From the NCBI RefSeq assembly GCF_016742955.1, contig NZ_JABBYC010000014.1:30435-94434 (forward strand): a stretch of 64,000 nt of DNA, given 5' to 3'. Shown one piece after another: positions 17,852 to 27,887 of this stretch; the first letter of the stretch is position 1; each line of letters starts with the position of its first letter. The stretch is from Myceligenerans indicum (lineage in GTDB: Bacteria; Actinomycetota; Actinomycetes; Actinomycetales; Cellulomonadaceae). The position numbers and the translations under genes were made by a program. The notes under the pieces were generated by a model. That model was given only the letters and a program-made list of their open reading frames with translations, did no database searches and was not told the DNA's origin.

Positions 17852-20260
17852 ATGTCAGCGTCGTCGGAACGGCAGGACACACCGCAGAGCACCACGGACA
17901 CGTCGCGGAGCGACAACGAGACATCGTGGAGCGCCACGGACACCGCGCCGAGCGAGACCAGGCGCGGCGTCAGGGCGACCCCGCAGCGCGCGCCCGGAGC
18001 CCCCGCACCGCGGCCCGTCGTGCGGCCCCTGAAGCGACCCGCCCGGCACCGCAGCCACGTACCGGCGCTCGGCGTCCACCCGTCCTCGGACGGCGGCATC
18101 GACGTCGCCGTCCTCGCCTCCCATGCCACGGCCATGGACCTGTGCCTCATCGACGTCGACGAGTCCGGGGGCTTCCAGGAGCGCCGCATCGCGCTCGAGG
18201 GCCCGGTCTACGGCGTCTGGCACATCTACGTGCCCGACATCGCACCCGGCCAGCGCTACGGGTTCCGCGCCTACGGCCCGTGGGACCCGAAGGCCGGACT
18301 CCGCCACAACCCCGCCAAGCTGCTGGTAGACCCCTACGCCCGCGGACTGGTCGGTGAACTGCGGTACGGACCCGAGGTGCTCGGCTCACCACCCGTCGAC
18401 GACGACGGAACCCTGTTGGCCGACCCCTACGGCCCCCGCGACAACCGCGACTCGATCGCGCACGTGCCCCACGGGGTCGTCGTCGGCCTGCCGCCCCTGC
18501 CGCGGGTGAACCGGCCGCGCGTGCCCTGGGCGGACACCGTCATCTACGAGGCGCACGTGCGCGGACTGACCCTCCTGAACGAGAACATCCCCGAGGAGCT
18601 GCGCGGCACCTACGCCGGCGTCGCCCACCCCGCCACGATCGAGCACCTCACCTCGCTCGGGGTCACCACCCTCGAACTCCTCCCGATCCACGCCTCCGCC
18701 ACCGAGACGCGGCTCGCCACCCAGGGGCTGACGAACTACTGGGGCTACAACACCCTCGGCTTCTTCGCCCCCAACAGCGCCTACGCCACCCGGGCCGCCC
18801 GGGAGAAAGGCGCCGGGGCGGTCCTCGACGAGGTCCGTGGCATGGTCCACCTCCTGCACGAGGCGGGCATCGAGGTCCTGCTCGACGTCGTGCACAACCA
18901 CACCTGCGAAGGCGGCCAGGACGGCCTCCACATCTCCTGGCGCGGCCTCGACAACCCCGTCTACTACCTGCACGACGGCGCCTCACCCGCCGCGCTCGCG
19001 GACGTCACCGGCACCGGGAACTCGCTGGACCACCGCCGCCCGCGCGTCATCCAGATGGCGCTGGACTCGCTGCGCTACTGGGCGCAGAACGTCGGCGTCG
19101 ACGGCTTCCGGTTCGACCTCGCCGTCACCCTCGCCCGCGGATCCTTCGGGTTCGACCCGGACCACGCCTTCCTCGTCGCGCTGCAGACCGACCCCGTCCT
19201 GTCCGGACTGAAACTCGTGGCCGAACCGTGGGACGTCGGACCCGGCGGCTGGCAGACCGGCAGGTTCCCACCCCCGCTGGCCGAGTGGAACGACAGGTTC
19301 CGCGACGCCATGCGCGGGTTCTGGCTGGAATCGCCCCGACGAGGCTCCCACGGCGAACCGATGCGCGGACTGCCCGAGCTCGCGACCCGGCTGGCCGGCT
19401 CGGCCGACCTGTTCGGACCCGGCGACCCGCCGCTCGTGCGCGGGCCGGTCGCCTCCGTCAACTACGTGACCGCCCACGACGGATTCACCCTCGCCGACCT
19501 CGTCGCCTACGAGCACAAGCGCAACCACGCCAACGGCGAGGGCAACCACGACGGCACCGACAACAACCTGTCCTGGAACCACGGGCTGGAGGGACACACC
19601 CCGGGAGGCGACGACGCCACCACGGAACCCTGGGAGGCCATCGTGCCCCTGCGGCGGCGCTCGCAGCGGAACCTGCTCGCGATGCTCCTGCTCTCGGCGG
19701 GCACCCCGATGATCACGGCCGGGGACGAGTCAGGGCGTTCGCAGGGCGGCAACAACAACGCGTACGTGCAGGACAACGAGGTGTCCTGGATGCCGTGGAA
19801 GCTCGACACGGCGGGGGAGGACCTGCTGGCCACCACCCGGTTCCTGGCGAAGCTGCGGCACGACCACCCGGCGCTGCGGGCCGACTCGTTCTTCCTCGGC
19901 ACACCCCGGCCGTACGAGCCGCACCCCGACCTGCTGTGGTTCTCCGAGACGGGTGAGCCGATGAGCGTCGCGGGGTGGGACGCACCCGGCCGTCACGTCC
20001 TGCAGATGCTGCGCACGGGACCGGGCGACGACGACGCGGACGTCCTGCTCGTGATCAACGGCGGCCTGTCCGACGTCGTCGTCACCCTCCCTGCCCCGCC
20101 GGGCTCCGCGGAGCGCGGGGCCCCGGCGAAGCGCTGGGACCGCGTCTGGGACTCGGCCTGGGACCGTCCGGAGCCGCCGGACGAGGAAGAGCGACGGTGC
20201 GAGGCCACGACGACGCTCGATGCCCTGAGCGTTCAGGTCTACCTGACCACGTCGCCGTGA
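17852..20260 (+). CDS. glgX: Glycogen debranching enzyme GlgX
   Basis: An 802-residue GH13 isoamylase-type enzyme that hydrolyses alpha-1,6 branch points of glycogen limit dextrins. A CBM48 segment (YGFRAYGPWDPKAGLRHNPAKLLVDPYA) comes first. The catalytic regions follow: LDVVHNHTCEG (region I, about 345), GVDGFRFDLA (II, nucleophile Asp, about 420), AEPWD (III, acid Glu, about 457) and TAHDGFTLADL (IV, about 542). The first roughly 70 residues are a Ser/Thr/Asp-rich, then basic extension absent from typical GlgX. CACGAT lies 7 nt before the ATG, so the message may be leaderless. Longer upstream frames cross the repeat region and are rejected. Confidence 0.95.
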   Translation: MSASSERQDTPQSTTDTSRSDNETSWSATDTAPSETRRGVRATPQRAPGAPAPRPVVRPLKRPARHRSHVPALGVHPSSDGGIDVAVLASHATAMDLCLIDVDESGGFQERRIALEGPVYGVWHIYVPDIAPGQRYGFRAYGPWDPKAGLRHNPAKLLVDPYARGLVGELRYGPEVLGSPPVDDDGTLLADPYGPRDNRDSIAHVPHGVVVGLPPLPRVNRPRVPWADTVIYEAHVRGLTLLNENIPEELRGTYAGVAHPATIEHLTSLGVTTLELLPIHASATETRLATQGLTNYWGYNTLGFFAPNSAYATRAAREKGAGAVLDEVRGMVHLLHEAGIEVLLDVVHNHTCEGGQDGLHISWRGLDNPVYYLHDGASPAALADVTGTGNSLDHRRPRVIQMALDSLRYWAQNVGVDGFRFDLAVTLARGSFGFDPDHAFLVALQTDPVLSGLKLVAEPWDVGPGGWQTGRFPPPLAEWNDRFRDAMRGFWLESPRRGSHGEPMRGLPELATRLAGSADLFGPGDPPLVRGPVASVNYVTAHDGFTLADLVAYEHKRNHANGEGNHDGTDNNLSWNHGLEGHTPGGDDATTEPWEAIVPLRRRSQRNLLAMLLLSAGTPMITAGDESGRSQGGNNNAYVQDNEVSWMPWKLDTAGEDLLATTRFLAKLRHDHPALRADSFFLGTPRPYEPHPDLLWFSETGEPMSVAGWDAPGRHVLQMLRTGPGDDDADVLLVINGGLSDVVVTLPAPPGSAERGAPAKRWDRVWDSAWDRPEPPDEEERRCEATTTLDALSVQVYLTTSP

Positions 20261-20277
20261 CGTCACCCGCACCGGGG

Positions 20278-20306
20278 CGGCCGCCGCGTCTCCTGCCCGG
20301 CGGCCG
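20278..20306. terminator. Probable bidirectional terminator between glgX and the pectinase gene
   Basis: A perfect 9-bp GC stem (20278-20286 with 20298-20306) and an 11-nt loop lie in the 79-bp gap between two convergent genes. There is no U-tract, as is usual in high-GC genomes. Confidence 0.6.
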
Positions 20307-20339
20307 GCCCGGCGCGGTCCCTGCCGGGGCCCCGCCCGG

Positions 20340-23300
20340 TCAGGACACCCGGTCGCCCCGGGTGGCCCGCCTCGTGTAGTCGAGCCGTGGGGCGGGCGGT
20401 TCCTCCATCCCCTCGCCCAGGTAGTACGACACGTGCGGCGGCTGGTTGTACGCCGTGTTCTGCCAGGCCACCGCCGTGCGGTACATCGGGTCCGACATCA
20501 GGGTGCGCAGCCGGTATCCCGTCGGGTCCACCGTGGTGGCGATCCGCAGCGCCGTGGAGTCCTCGGTGCGGGTGAGGATCTCCTCGCGCCAGTCGCCGAA
20601 CAGGTCCGCCTGGAGCGACACGTTGCCCTTCGTGTAGTTGTCCGAGAGCGTCCCGGTCGCGCGGTAGAGCTCCACCTCCTGGTCGTTCTCCCAGTCCCAC
20701 TTGGCGATGGTGGGGACCCCGGCCCCGGCGTCGAGGGAGAAGTCGTGGTCGCCGATCTCCCGCAGGAGGTCACCATCCCACCAGGTGAGGAAGTTGGCCG
20801 CCGGGATGGTGGTGGACAGCAGCTCGCCCGACGCCGCGCGCAGCTCACCGACCCGCGAGTTCCAGGCGTAGTCGCCGCCCACGGCCCACGCCTCGGCGCC
20901 GTCGTGCCGCGGGTCGATGTCGCCCGCCGCGGCGCGTCCGGTGTCCTGGTCGGCCGGGATCGACCACAGCACCTCGCCCGTGGCCGCGTCACGGAACGTG
21001 GCGCCCACGTCGCCCGAGGCGCCCATGTCCTCGTGCGCGGCGAACACCTCCAGGCCGTCGCGCGACGGGTCCAGGTCGCTCACGTGCATGGCGTCGCCGT
21101 GGCCCAGCCGGGTGCTGTACAGCCCCGTGCCGTCGTCGTCCACGGTCATCGAGCCGAAGACGAGCTCGTCGACCTGGTCGCCGTCGACGTCGGCCACGTG
21201 CAGGGAGTGGTTGCCCTGGCCCGCCCACTCGGCACCGGCCTCGTCGGAGTCGAAGACCCAGCGCTCGCGCAGGTGTTCACCGTCCCAGTCGAAGGCGGCG
21301 ATGACCGTCCGCGTGTAGTAGCCGCGGGAGAAGACCGCGGACGGGTGCTCGCCGTCGAGGTAGGCCGTCGCCGCGAGGAAACGGTCCACGCGGTTGCCGT
21401 ACCCGTCGCCCCAGTCGGCGACCCTGCCCCGCGGCGGGACGTAGTCGACCGTGTCGAGGGCGACGCCCGTGGCGCCGTCGAACACCGTCAGGTACTCCGG
21501 GCCCGCGAGGACGCGCCCGGAGGTGTTGCGGTGGTCGGCGTGCGGGTTGCCGATGACGGTTCCGGCCGCGTCGGTGGTGCCGTCAGCCGTCTTGGTCAGC
21601 ATCTCGGCCCGGCCGTCGCCGTCGTAGTCGAACACCTGGAACTGCGTGTAGTGCGCTCCGGCCCGGATGTTCACGCCCAGGTCGATCCGCCACAGCCGCG
21701 TCCCGTCGAACTCGTACGCGTCGAGGTAGACGTTGCCGGTGTAGCCGGACTGGGAGTTGTCGTGGGCGTTGGACGGGTACCACTTGACGACGATCTCGTA
21801 CTGCCCGTCGCCGTCGACGTCGCCCACCGAGGCGTCGTTCGCGCCGTAGGTGTAGGCCTCACCGTCGGGCGTCACGCCGCCGGACGGCTTCTCCAGCGGG
21901 ATGTCCCGGGTCTGGCCGTCCCACGGCGTGAACTCGCCGGTGGCCCAGCGTTCGGGCCCGTGGCCCCTGCCCCGCACCTCGCTGACGCGGTACACCGAGT
22001 CCGCCGTACCGTGCGGGTCGGTCAGGTTCGTCGAGCCGGTGACCGGCGCGTCCGTGATCCGCTCGCCGTCGCGGTAGACGTGGAACCCGATCGCCTCGGG
22101 GTCGCTGCCGAGCATGCGCCAGCCCAGGTAGACGCCTCCGTCCGGGAGCGTGGCGGCGACGGGCGACCGGTCGATCCGCTCGGCCTGGCGAGCCAGCAGG
22201 GTGTCGTCCGGTGACGTCACACCGTCCGACGGTGCCGACCCGCCGCCCGCGTTCATCGCGACCACTGTGTAGTGGTACGGCACCGTGGTCAGCACGTCCG
22301 TGTCCGCGAAGGTGGTCCCGCCGGACGTGCCGACGGCCACCGGTTCCTCGCCGTCGGACCCGGCACGGAACACCCGGTAGTAGAGCGCCCCGTCCGTCGC
22401 GGTCCAGCTCAGCGACACCAGGTGCTTGCCCACCTCGCCGACGGCGAGGCCGGCCGGCGTGGCCGGAACCTCCACGTCCGGGTCGATCGTGGAGACCTCC
22501 AGGGGTGCGCCGGCGAGGCGCTCCGTCCCGGACTCGTCCAGGGTCACCACCGTGTAGGTGTAGCGGAGCCCGGGCAGTGCGGTCGTGTCGGTGTACGCGC
22601 CCGCGGTGACGTCGGCAACGGCCTCACGCCCCGGCGAGCCCTCGGCCGTCCGGTACACGCGGTAGCCCGCGGCGTCGTCGGTCTCGTCCCAGGTGAGGGG
22701 GACGGTGCTGGTCACGCCGTCGAACGTCACCTCGCCGGCGGCGAGGTTCGACACGGCCGTCTCGAGCGGCGTGACCGTCAGGCCGTTCAGCCAGCCGCGG
22801 GCGACGATGTCGAGGGTCCCGTCCGTGACCTCGACCGGCTGGATCACCCGGCTCGACACGGACCCGCGGCCCGCGTTCGACGAGCCGACGTCCCGCCCCT
22901 CGACGGTGAGGCCGAGCCGCGCGGTGCCGAGCATGTCACCCCAGTAGGCGGTGACGGCGTAGCTTCCGGGCACCAGGTCGACGGCGAACGGGGTGTCGGC
23001 GGACGGCAGGAGGAAGTCGCGTTCCATGGCGTCGGGGGCGTAGTCCCAGTCGGTGCCGCGGTCGCGGCCGGCGGGTCCGGTGCCGCCGGTGAAGCCGTAC
23101 CCCAGGCCCTCGTCGTAGAGGGTGGTCGGGTCGACGGCCGTCCAGCCGTCGAGCGTCTCGTTCCCGGCGAGCTGGAGGTCGAACTTGTACAGCGCTGCCT
23201 TCGTGGTGACCGTGACGGCGTCGGAGGCCGCCGAGTCGCCCCGGCCGTTGGTCGCCACCACGCGCAGGTCGTAGCTGGTGCCCTCGGTCAGCCCCGTGAG

Positions 23301-24998
23301 GTCGGCGAGCGGGATGGTGGACGTCGTGGCGAGCGTCCACGCGCCGCCGGCCTCGCGCCGGAACACCCGGTAGATGTCGGTGTTCTCCGTCTCGTCCCAG
23401 GTCAGGCGGACGCTGGAGTTCGACACCGATTCCGTGGCCAGCCCCCTCGGGGTGGCCGGGACCTCGGCGGGCGGTTCGACGTCGACCACCTCGCCGGACA
23501 GCGGGATGCCGAGCCCGGCGGTGTCCCGCGCCACGAGGCGTGCCATCTGGATGGCGCCGTACTCCTGGAAGTGGGTGTCGTCGGTGGTGCCGTCGGGCCG
23601 GTTCGGGTAGACGCCGGCGGGCACGTGCAGGAACACCGAGGTGGCGGCCTCGGGCCCGATCTCGTTCAGGTAGGCCCGGCTGCCGGCCGACAGGTCGACC
23701 AGAGGGACGTCGAGCTCGGCGGCCAGTTCGCTCGCCTCGCGGACGTAGTCGGGGAAGGAGACGTTGAACTCGCCCGTGTCCGGGTCGAAGGAGCGCCGGG
23801 AGACCGGGGTGACGAGAATCGGCGTCGCGCCGCGCTGCCGTGCGCCGTCGACGTAGGTGCGCAGGTAGTTGCGGTAGTCGGCGGGAGCCGCATAGCGGTC
23901 GTCGACGCCGTAGCTGTTGTCGTTGTGCCCGAACTGGACGTAGAGCGTGTCGCCGGGACGGATCCGGGTCAGCACCTCGTCCAGGCGGCCCTGGCTGATG
24001 AAGTTCTTCGACGAGCGCCCGCCGATCGCCTTGTTCGTGACCACGACCTCGTCCGACAGGAACCGGTCGATCATCTGGCCCCAGCCGGCCTGCGGCACCC
24101 AGTACGGGTCGTAGGTCTGGACCGTGGAGTCGCCCGTGACCCACACGGTGGGCCGGGCGCCCGGGGCGCGTTCGGCGTTGCGGGTGATGGTCAGACCCGC
24201 CAGGTTCGCCGCGCTGCCCGCGAACTCGAGGTTGAGCTGACCGTCCACCAGGGCGATCTCGAACGACGTCGTGACGAACTCGCCGGCGTCCGCCTGCGTG
24301 GGTGCGACCTTCTCGATCTGTTCCGCGGTGATCGCGATGTCGGTGGCGCCGTCCGGGTCGCCGGCGACCACGTCGATCGTGTAGTCGCCGCCCGGCAGGT
24401 CGGCCACGAGTTCGGTGTCGCCGACGGTGACGAAGTCGGTGTGCAGTGCGTCCGGCGTGCCGCGGTCGGTCCCGCCCACCGCGGACGGGTCGACCCAGCC
24501 GAGGCGGTTCCCGGCGGTGTAGGCGGTGGCGGCGTCCAGGCCCCGAGCACCGTCGGCGACGGCGCCGGGCCCGAGGTCGAGGACGAGGCCGTCGCCCGGC
24601 AGCTCGACGTCGGGCACGCCGACCAGGGAGCCGACGGCGGGGGCGCTGGGGGCGCTCTCGCCGTCGGCGCCGAGTGCCGTGGCCCGGTAGTAGTGGACGG
24701 CGGTGGTGTCGATCCCGGGGTCGGTGGCGAACACGGTGCGCTCGTCGGTGCGCGCCACCTCGGTCCACGGCCCGTCGAGCTGCTCGGCGCGACTCAGTGC
24801 GTAGCCGGTCGCGCCCTCCACCTCGTTCCAGCGGAGGGTCAGGGAGTCCTGGTCCGCGTACGCCACACGGACCGAGTCGGGCGGGGCGGTCACGGCCGCG
24901 GCCGGGGCCGCCGTGACGGCGGAGGCGGGAAGCGCCAGAGCCGCGGCCAGTGCTGCGGCACGGAGTCCTGGCGATCTGCGGAGGGTCGGTCGGGTCAT
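20340..24998 (-). CDS. Secreted two-enzyme protein: rhamnogalacturonan acetylesterase (CE12) plus rhamnogalacturonan lyase (PL11)
   Basis: 1552 residues. Signal peptide 1 to about 34, then FN3 (about 38-125) and a beta domain (130-280). An SGNH esterase (about 283-500) follows, with GDST (near 290), IGGRSSKNF, GHND (near 358) and DDTHFQEYGA (near 476), the four CE12 blocks. Next are FN3 (513-600), a malectin/CBM-like domain (600-745) and two FN3 domains (750-925). A full PL11 propeller (about 930-1550) completes the chain, containing GWRMLGSDP, GDVDGDGQYEIVVKWYPSNA and LFGDWREEIL. Together these would deacetylate and cleave the rhamnogalacturonan I backbone of pectin outside the cell. The gene appears monocistronic, with two palindromes upstream. 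PL11 and CE12 are usually separate enzymes. Confidence 0.93.
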   Translation of the reverse strand: MTRPTLRRSPGLRAAALAAALALPASAVTAAPAAAVTAPPDSVRVAYADQDSLTLRWNEVEGATGYALSRAEQLDGPWTEVARTDERTVFATDPGIDTTAVHYYRATALGADGESAPSAPAVGSLVGVPDVELPGDGLVLDLGPGAVADGARGLDAATAYTAGNRLGWVDPSAVGGTDRGTPDALHTDFVTVGDTELVADLPGGDYTIDVVAGDPDGATDIAITAEQIEKVAPTQADAGEFVTTSFEIALVDGQLNLEFAGSAANLAGLTITRNAERAPGARPTVWVTGDSTVQTYDPYWVPQAGWGQMIDRFLSDEVVVTNKAIGGRSSKNFISQGRLDEVLTRIRPGDTLYVQFGHNDNSYGVDDRYAAPADYRNYLRTYVDGARQRGATPILVTPVSRRSFDPDTGEFNVSFPDYVREASELAAELDVPLVDLSAGSRAYLNEIGPEAATSVFLHVPAGVYPNRPDGTTDDTHFQEYGAIQMARLVARDTAGLGIPLSGEVVDVEPPAEVPATPRGLATESVSNSSVRLTWDETENTDIYRVFRREAGGAWTLATTSTIPLADLTGLTEGTSYDLRVVATNGRGDSAASDAVTVTTKAALYKFDLQLAGNETLDGWTAVDPTTLYDEGLGYGFTGGTGPAGRDRGTDWDYAPDAMERDFLLPSADTPFAVDLVPGSYAVTAYWGDMLGTARLGLTVEGRDVGSSNAGRGSVSSRVIQPVEVTDGTLDIVARGWLNGLTVTPLETAVSNLAAGEVTFDGVTSTVPLTWDETDDAAGYRVYRTAEGSPGREAVADVTAGAYTDTTALPGLRYTYTVVTLDESGTERLAGAPLEVSTIDPDVEVPATPAGLAVGEVGKHLVSLSWTATDGALYYRVFRAGSDGEEPVAVGTSGGTTFADTDVLTTVPYHYTVVAMNAGGGSAPSDGVTSPDDTLLARQAERIDRSPVAATLPDGGVYLGWRMLGSDPEAIGFHVYRDGERITDAPVTGSTNLTDPHGTADSVYRVSEVRGRGHGPERWATGEFTPWDGQTRDIPLEKPSGGVTPDGEAYTYGANDASVGDVDGDGQYEIVVKWYPSNAHDNSQSGYTGNVYLDAYEFDGTRLWRIDLGVNIRAGAHYTQFQVFDYDGDGRAEMLTKTADGTTDAAGTVIGNPHADHRNTSGRVLAGPEYLTVFDGATGVALDTVDYVPPRGRVADWGDGYGNRVDRFLAATAYLDGEHPSAVFSRGYYTRTVIAAFDWDGEHLRERWVFDSDEAGAEWAGQGNHSLHVADVDGDQVDELVFGSMTVDDDGTGLYSTRLGHGDAMHVSDLDPSRDGLEVFAAHEDMGASGDVGATFRDAATGEVLWSIPADQDTGRAAAGDIDPRHDGAEAWAVGGDYAWNSRVGELRAASGELLSTTIPAANFLTWWDGDLLREIGDHDFSLDAGAGVPTIAKWDWENDQEVELYRATGTLSDNYTKGNVSLQADLFGDWREEILTRTEDSTALRIATTVDPTGYRLRTLMSDPMYRTAVAWQNTAYNQPPHVSYYLGEGMEEPPAPRLDYTRRATRGDRVS

Positions 24999-25070
24999 TC
25001 TCGGTTCACCTCGGGGTCTCGTCGTCGAGCTCTGGGGTGGTGCCTGGACCGGGCGGCGTGGCTTCCTGAT

Positions 25071-25082
25071 TGAAAGGTTTCA
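25071..25082. promoter_or_regulatory. Candidate LacI-type operator upstream of the pectinase gene
   Basis: TGAAAGGTTTCA: 5-bp arms TGAAA/TTTCA around a 2-nt centre, 73 bp upstream of the minus-strand start. It resembles TGAAACGTTTCA-type operators bound by actinobacterial LacI regulators of carbohydrate genes. A CATGAT hexamer on the minus strand just upstream (25097-25102) could be the -10. No LacI gene is in the window. Confidence 0.5.
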
Positions 25083-25128
25083 CCGCCGTCGCGAACATCA
25101 TGCACGGGATCGCGAGGCGAAGTCCAGC

Positions 25129-25140
25129 ATTTCCGGAAAT
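25129..25140. promoter_or_regulatory. Second palindrome upstream of the pectinase gene
   Basis: ATTTCCGGAAAT is a perfect 12-bp palindrome, AT-rich at its ends in a GC-rich context, 131 bp upstream of the pectinase start and on the far side of the first operator. It is a candidate regulator site; the protein that would bind is unknown. Confidence 0.45.
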
Positions 25141-25268
25141 CGCTTACCCGAGAACTGGAGGAACCGCCGGCGGCGGGCCGCGCGGCCGGTCGCACGCCCG
25201 GGTCGTGCGACCGGACCCTGGCTGGGCGCGGTCGCGCGACCCGGGCCGCCCCGACTCCGCGGCAGCGG

Positions 25269-25388
25269 TCAGCCGGCGTGCGGGTTGAGGGCGTCGAGGG
25301 CAGGCAGCCCGTTGACGGCGAAGTGGATGCTCGCCATCAGGACGGCTGCGCCCAGGACGATCAGCAGGACGGTGCGGGTTCGGTTCAT
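25269..25388 (-). CDS. 39-residue single-helix membrane peptide in an ABC exporter operon
   Basis: A small frame of 39 residues (MNRTRTVLLIVLGAAVLMAS, then IHFAVNGLPALDALNPHAG). Arg residues at positions 3 and 5 precede one hydrophobic helix (about 7-24). The short tail is likely outside by the positive-inside rule. GGAAGAGG precedes the ATG at a good distance. It starts 75 bp after the permease stop on the same strand and has no competing gene on the other strand. I do not recognise a family. It could be a small accessory subunit of the transporter. It is reported because start, ribosome site, composition and position all fit a real gene, though short frames can arise by chance. Confidence 0.6.
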   Translation of the reverse strand: MNRTRTVLLIVLGAAVLMASIHFAVNGLPALDALNPHAG

Positions 25389-25463
25389 GTTCGGCCTCTT
25401 CCGTGGATTCTCGGCGGTGGTGATCGGCGGCGGTTCAGGGGATGGTGGTTCAGGGGTGGCGGT

Positions 25464-27887
25464 TCACAGGGTGGTGAGGGCTTCGCGAACCGTGATCCGG
25501 GAAGCCCGCCGGGCGGCGACCGCGCTGGCCGCCGCGGCGCCGGCAAGCGTGAGCAGCGTCCACAGCACGAGCGCCGGCAGGGAGTAGACGTACGGCAGGG
25601 TGTGCCGGAACGCCTGGGTGCCGAGGAAGTCGCCGAACATCCGGGTCAGGGGCACCGCCGCGGCCGCCGCGAGCAGCAGCCCGAGGATGGCGATGGCCAC
25701 GCCCTCGGTGATGACCAGGCCGCGGATCCTGGTCGTGGTGGCGCCGAGAGCGCGCAGGACGCCGAACTCCCTGGTCCGTTCGAGCACGCTGGTGCTCATG
25801 GCGGACGCGAGCGAGAGCAGCCCGACGAAGCCGAGGACGACGGCCAGCGCGATCAGGGCGTCGGCCAGCACGAGGACGTGCCCGTCCAGAGCGACGCGCA
25901 ACGTGTCGATCGTGGTGGACTGCCGGATGCCGATGCCCGCCGCGGCCAGGGTGTGTTCCAGCCGGTCCAGGACGGCCTGGTGGCCCGCGGGGTCGTGGCG
26001 GTCGGTCACCACCCGGAGCAGCTCGGTGTGGCCGGGGACGTCGGTGAGGGCGGCGTAGTCCCGGTCGGTGAGGTAGGCGGTGCCGAGCGTGCCGAAGTCG
26101 GACACGATGCCCACGACGCGGCGGGTGACGGGCCTGCCGGCGACGGTCAGGGTGATGTCGTCGCCGACCGTGATGCCCGGGACCTGCTGGGCCGGGACGA
26201 GGTGGTTCAGCACGACGGCGTCGGTGTCGTCGGGCCGCAGCCACCGCCCGGCGGTCAGGGGCAGGCGCATCAGCCGGGTGCCGGCGGGCGGGGCCAGGAC
26301 GGTGAAGCTCGCGTGGGCCTCGTCGGGGTAGACGTGAGCCACGTCGGTACGTCCGGGGTCGTGCACCGACGTGGCGGTGCGCCCCCAGGCCTCGGCATCC
26401 CGGACGCCGGGGGTGTCCAGGGCGAGCTCGGTGAGCCGGACGGCGTCGTAGCCCTGGTCGAGCTGGATCTCGGCGTCGTAGCTGCGCTGTTCGATGCTCC
26501 GGGAGACCAGGGCGCTCCAGCCGCCCGCGGTGTTCAGGCCGGTGAGGAACATGGACCCGGCCACGGCGAGCAGCCCGGCGGTGAGCACCAGGCGTCCGCG
26601 TCGCCGGAAGACGTTGCGCAGGGCCATGAGTTGCGTGCGGCCGGGGCCGCGCAGCCGGGCCACGACGCGCTCGACCCGCCCGCCGGGAACAGCGGTGCCG
26701 GTGCCCTGGGCGTCGATGGCCTGACGGACGGTGATACGGCTGCTCCGCACCAGGGGCACGAGCGCCACCAGCAGGGGCACGCCGATACCGGCGGTCAGGG
26801 CGGCGGCGTACACCCCGCCCGGTGCCGGCGTGCCGGCGACATCGAGATTGAGGAGCTCGGCGCCTTGCCCGGCGAGCAGCGGGCCGAGGGCGAGTCCGGG
26901 CGGAACCGCGATGGCGGTGGCGGCCACGGAGATCGCGGCGGCCTGGATCAGGTACATCCGCAGGACCTGGCCCGTGCGGGCACCGATGGCCTTCATCGCT
27001 CCGATCTGCCCGGTCTGCGCGGTCAGCATGCCGCCAAGCATCGTGGCCACCAGGATCGACGACAGCAGCAGGGCCACGATCCCGAACGCCAGCAGCACGG
27101 AGGCGACGGTCACCATCTGCCCCTGATGCGGATGGCGCCCCGGGGGCGGGATGTCGATGCCGGTGGCGGGACGGCCCCGGGCCGCGAGCGCGTCGGCGAC
27201 TCGCTGTGCGGTGCGGTCGATGGCGGCCGCGTCGGTGGTGGGGCCGTCGGAGTCGCCCACGAGGACGCGTATCTGGTCCAGGACGGGCGGCGCGCCCAGG
27301 GTGCCCAGGGTCGCGGTGGTCGCGTAGCCGTAGACGGTCTGTTCCTGCTCGGCCGGCGCGACACCGCCGTCATGCACGGTCCCGGTGACGGTCATGGTGG
27401 TCGGTGTGCCGCCAGGGGCCGCGACGATCACCTGTCTGCCGGCGGGTACGCCGAGGTAGTCCAGCGCGGTGCGCTCCAGCAGCAGGCCGTCTTCCGGTGG
27501 CGGCCAGCTGCCCTCCTGGAGCGCGACCCTGCTGATCCGCTGAGGGTCCCCCGGGTCGCTGACGAAGAGCACGAGGGTGCGCCAGGGCCCGTCGCCCACC
27601 CTGATGCGGCCCTGGAGCGTGGCGCGGGCGGTGGCGTCGAGGACGTTCTCCTGGGCGCGGACGGCGGCGAGCGCGTCCGCGTCGACGCCGCCGGGAACGT
27701 GCACGGTCGCCGAGGCGGGGTGTGTCTCGGCGTAGTTGCGGGTCATCTCCTGGCTGATGATCGCCCGGGCGGAGAGGAAGGTCGTCACCATGACGACGCT
27801 CACCGCGATCGCGGCGATCATCATGGCGATCCGGGTGCGCGCGCTCCACAGGTCGCGGGCGATCTTCAGCAGCCGCAGGGCGGTCAT
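25464..27887 (-). CDS. ABC transporter permease, FtsX/MacB-like (two FtsX domains)
   Basis: 807 residues. One N-terminal membrane helix (about 15-40) precedes a large extracytoplasmic MacB_PCD-like domain. Three helices of the first FtsX domain follow (around 250-400), then a further helix and a second extracytoplasmic domain (about 440-660). The terminal FtsX domain holds three helices and an [18 protein letters not shown] tail. This is the usual layout of actinobacterial LolCDE/MacB-like permeases that move lipids, peptides or drugs or act as mechanotransmitters. The start overlaps the ATPase stop (ATGA). It is probably controlled by the divergent TetR. The substrate cannot be deduced. Confidence 0.92.
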   Translation of the reverse strand: MTALRLLKIARDLWSARTRIAMMIAAIAVSVVMVTTFLSARAIISQEMTRNYAETHPASATVHVPGGVDADALAAVRAQENVLDATARATLQGRIRVGDGPWRTLVLFVSDPGDPQRISRVALQEGSWPPPEDGLLLERTALDYLGVPAGRQVIVAAPGGTPTTMTVTGTVHDGGVAPAEQEQTVYGYATTATLGTLGAPPVLDQIRVLVGDSDGPTTDAAAIDRTAQRVADALAARGRPATGIDIPPPGRHPHQGQMVTVASVLLAFGIVALLLSSILVATMLGGMLTAQTGQIGAMKAIGARTGQVLRMYLIQAAAISVAATAIAVPPGLALGPLLAGQGAELLNLDVAGTPAPGGVYAAALTAGIGVPLLVALVPLVRSSRITVRQAIDAQGTGTAVPGGRVERVVARLRGPGRTQLMALRNVFRRRGRLVLTAGLLAVAGSMFLTGLNTAGGWSALVSRSIEQRSYDAEIQLDQGYDAVRLTELALDTPGVRDAEAWGRTATSVHDPGRTDVAHVYPDEAHASFTVLAPPAGTRLMRLPLTAGRWLRPDDTDAVVLNHLVPAQQVPGITVGDDITLTVAGRPVTRRVVGIVSDFGTLGTAYLTDRDYAALTDVPGHTELLRVVTDRHDPAGHQAVLDRLEHTLAAAGIGIRQSTTIDTLRVALDGHVLVLADALIALAVVLGFVGLLSLASAMSTSVLERTREFGVLRALGATTTRIRGLVITEGVAIAILGLLLAAAAAVPLTRMFGDFLGTQAFRHTLPYVYSLPALVLWTLLTLAGAAAASAVAARRASRITVREALTTL

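Noticed and set aside
22272..25073. A 933-codon plus-strand frame opposite the pectinase gene
   Set aside because: Shadow of the secreted pectinase; low-complexity composition and no ribosome site.
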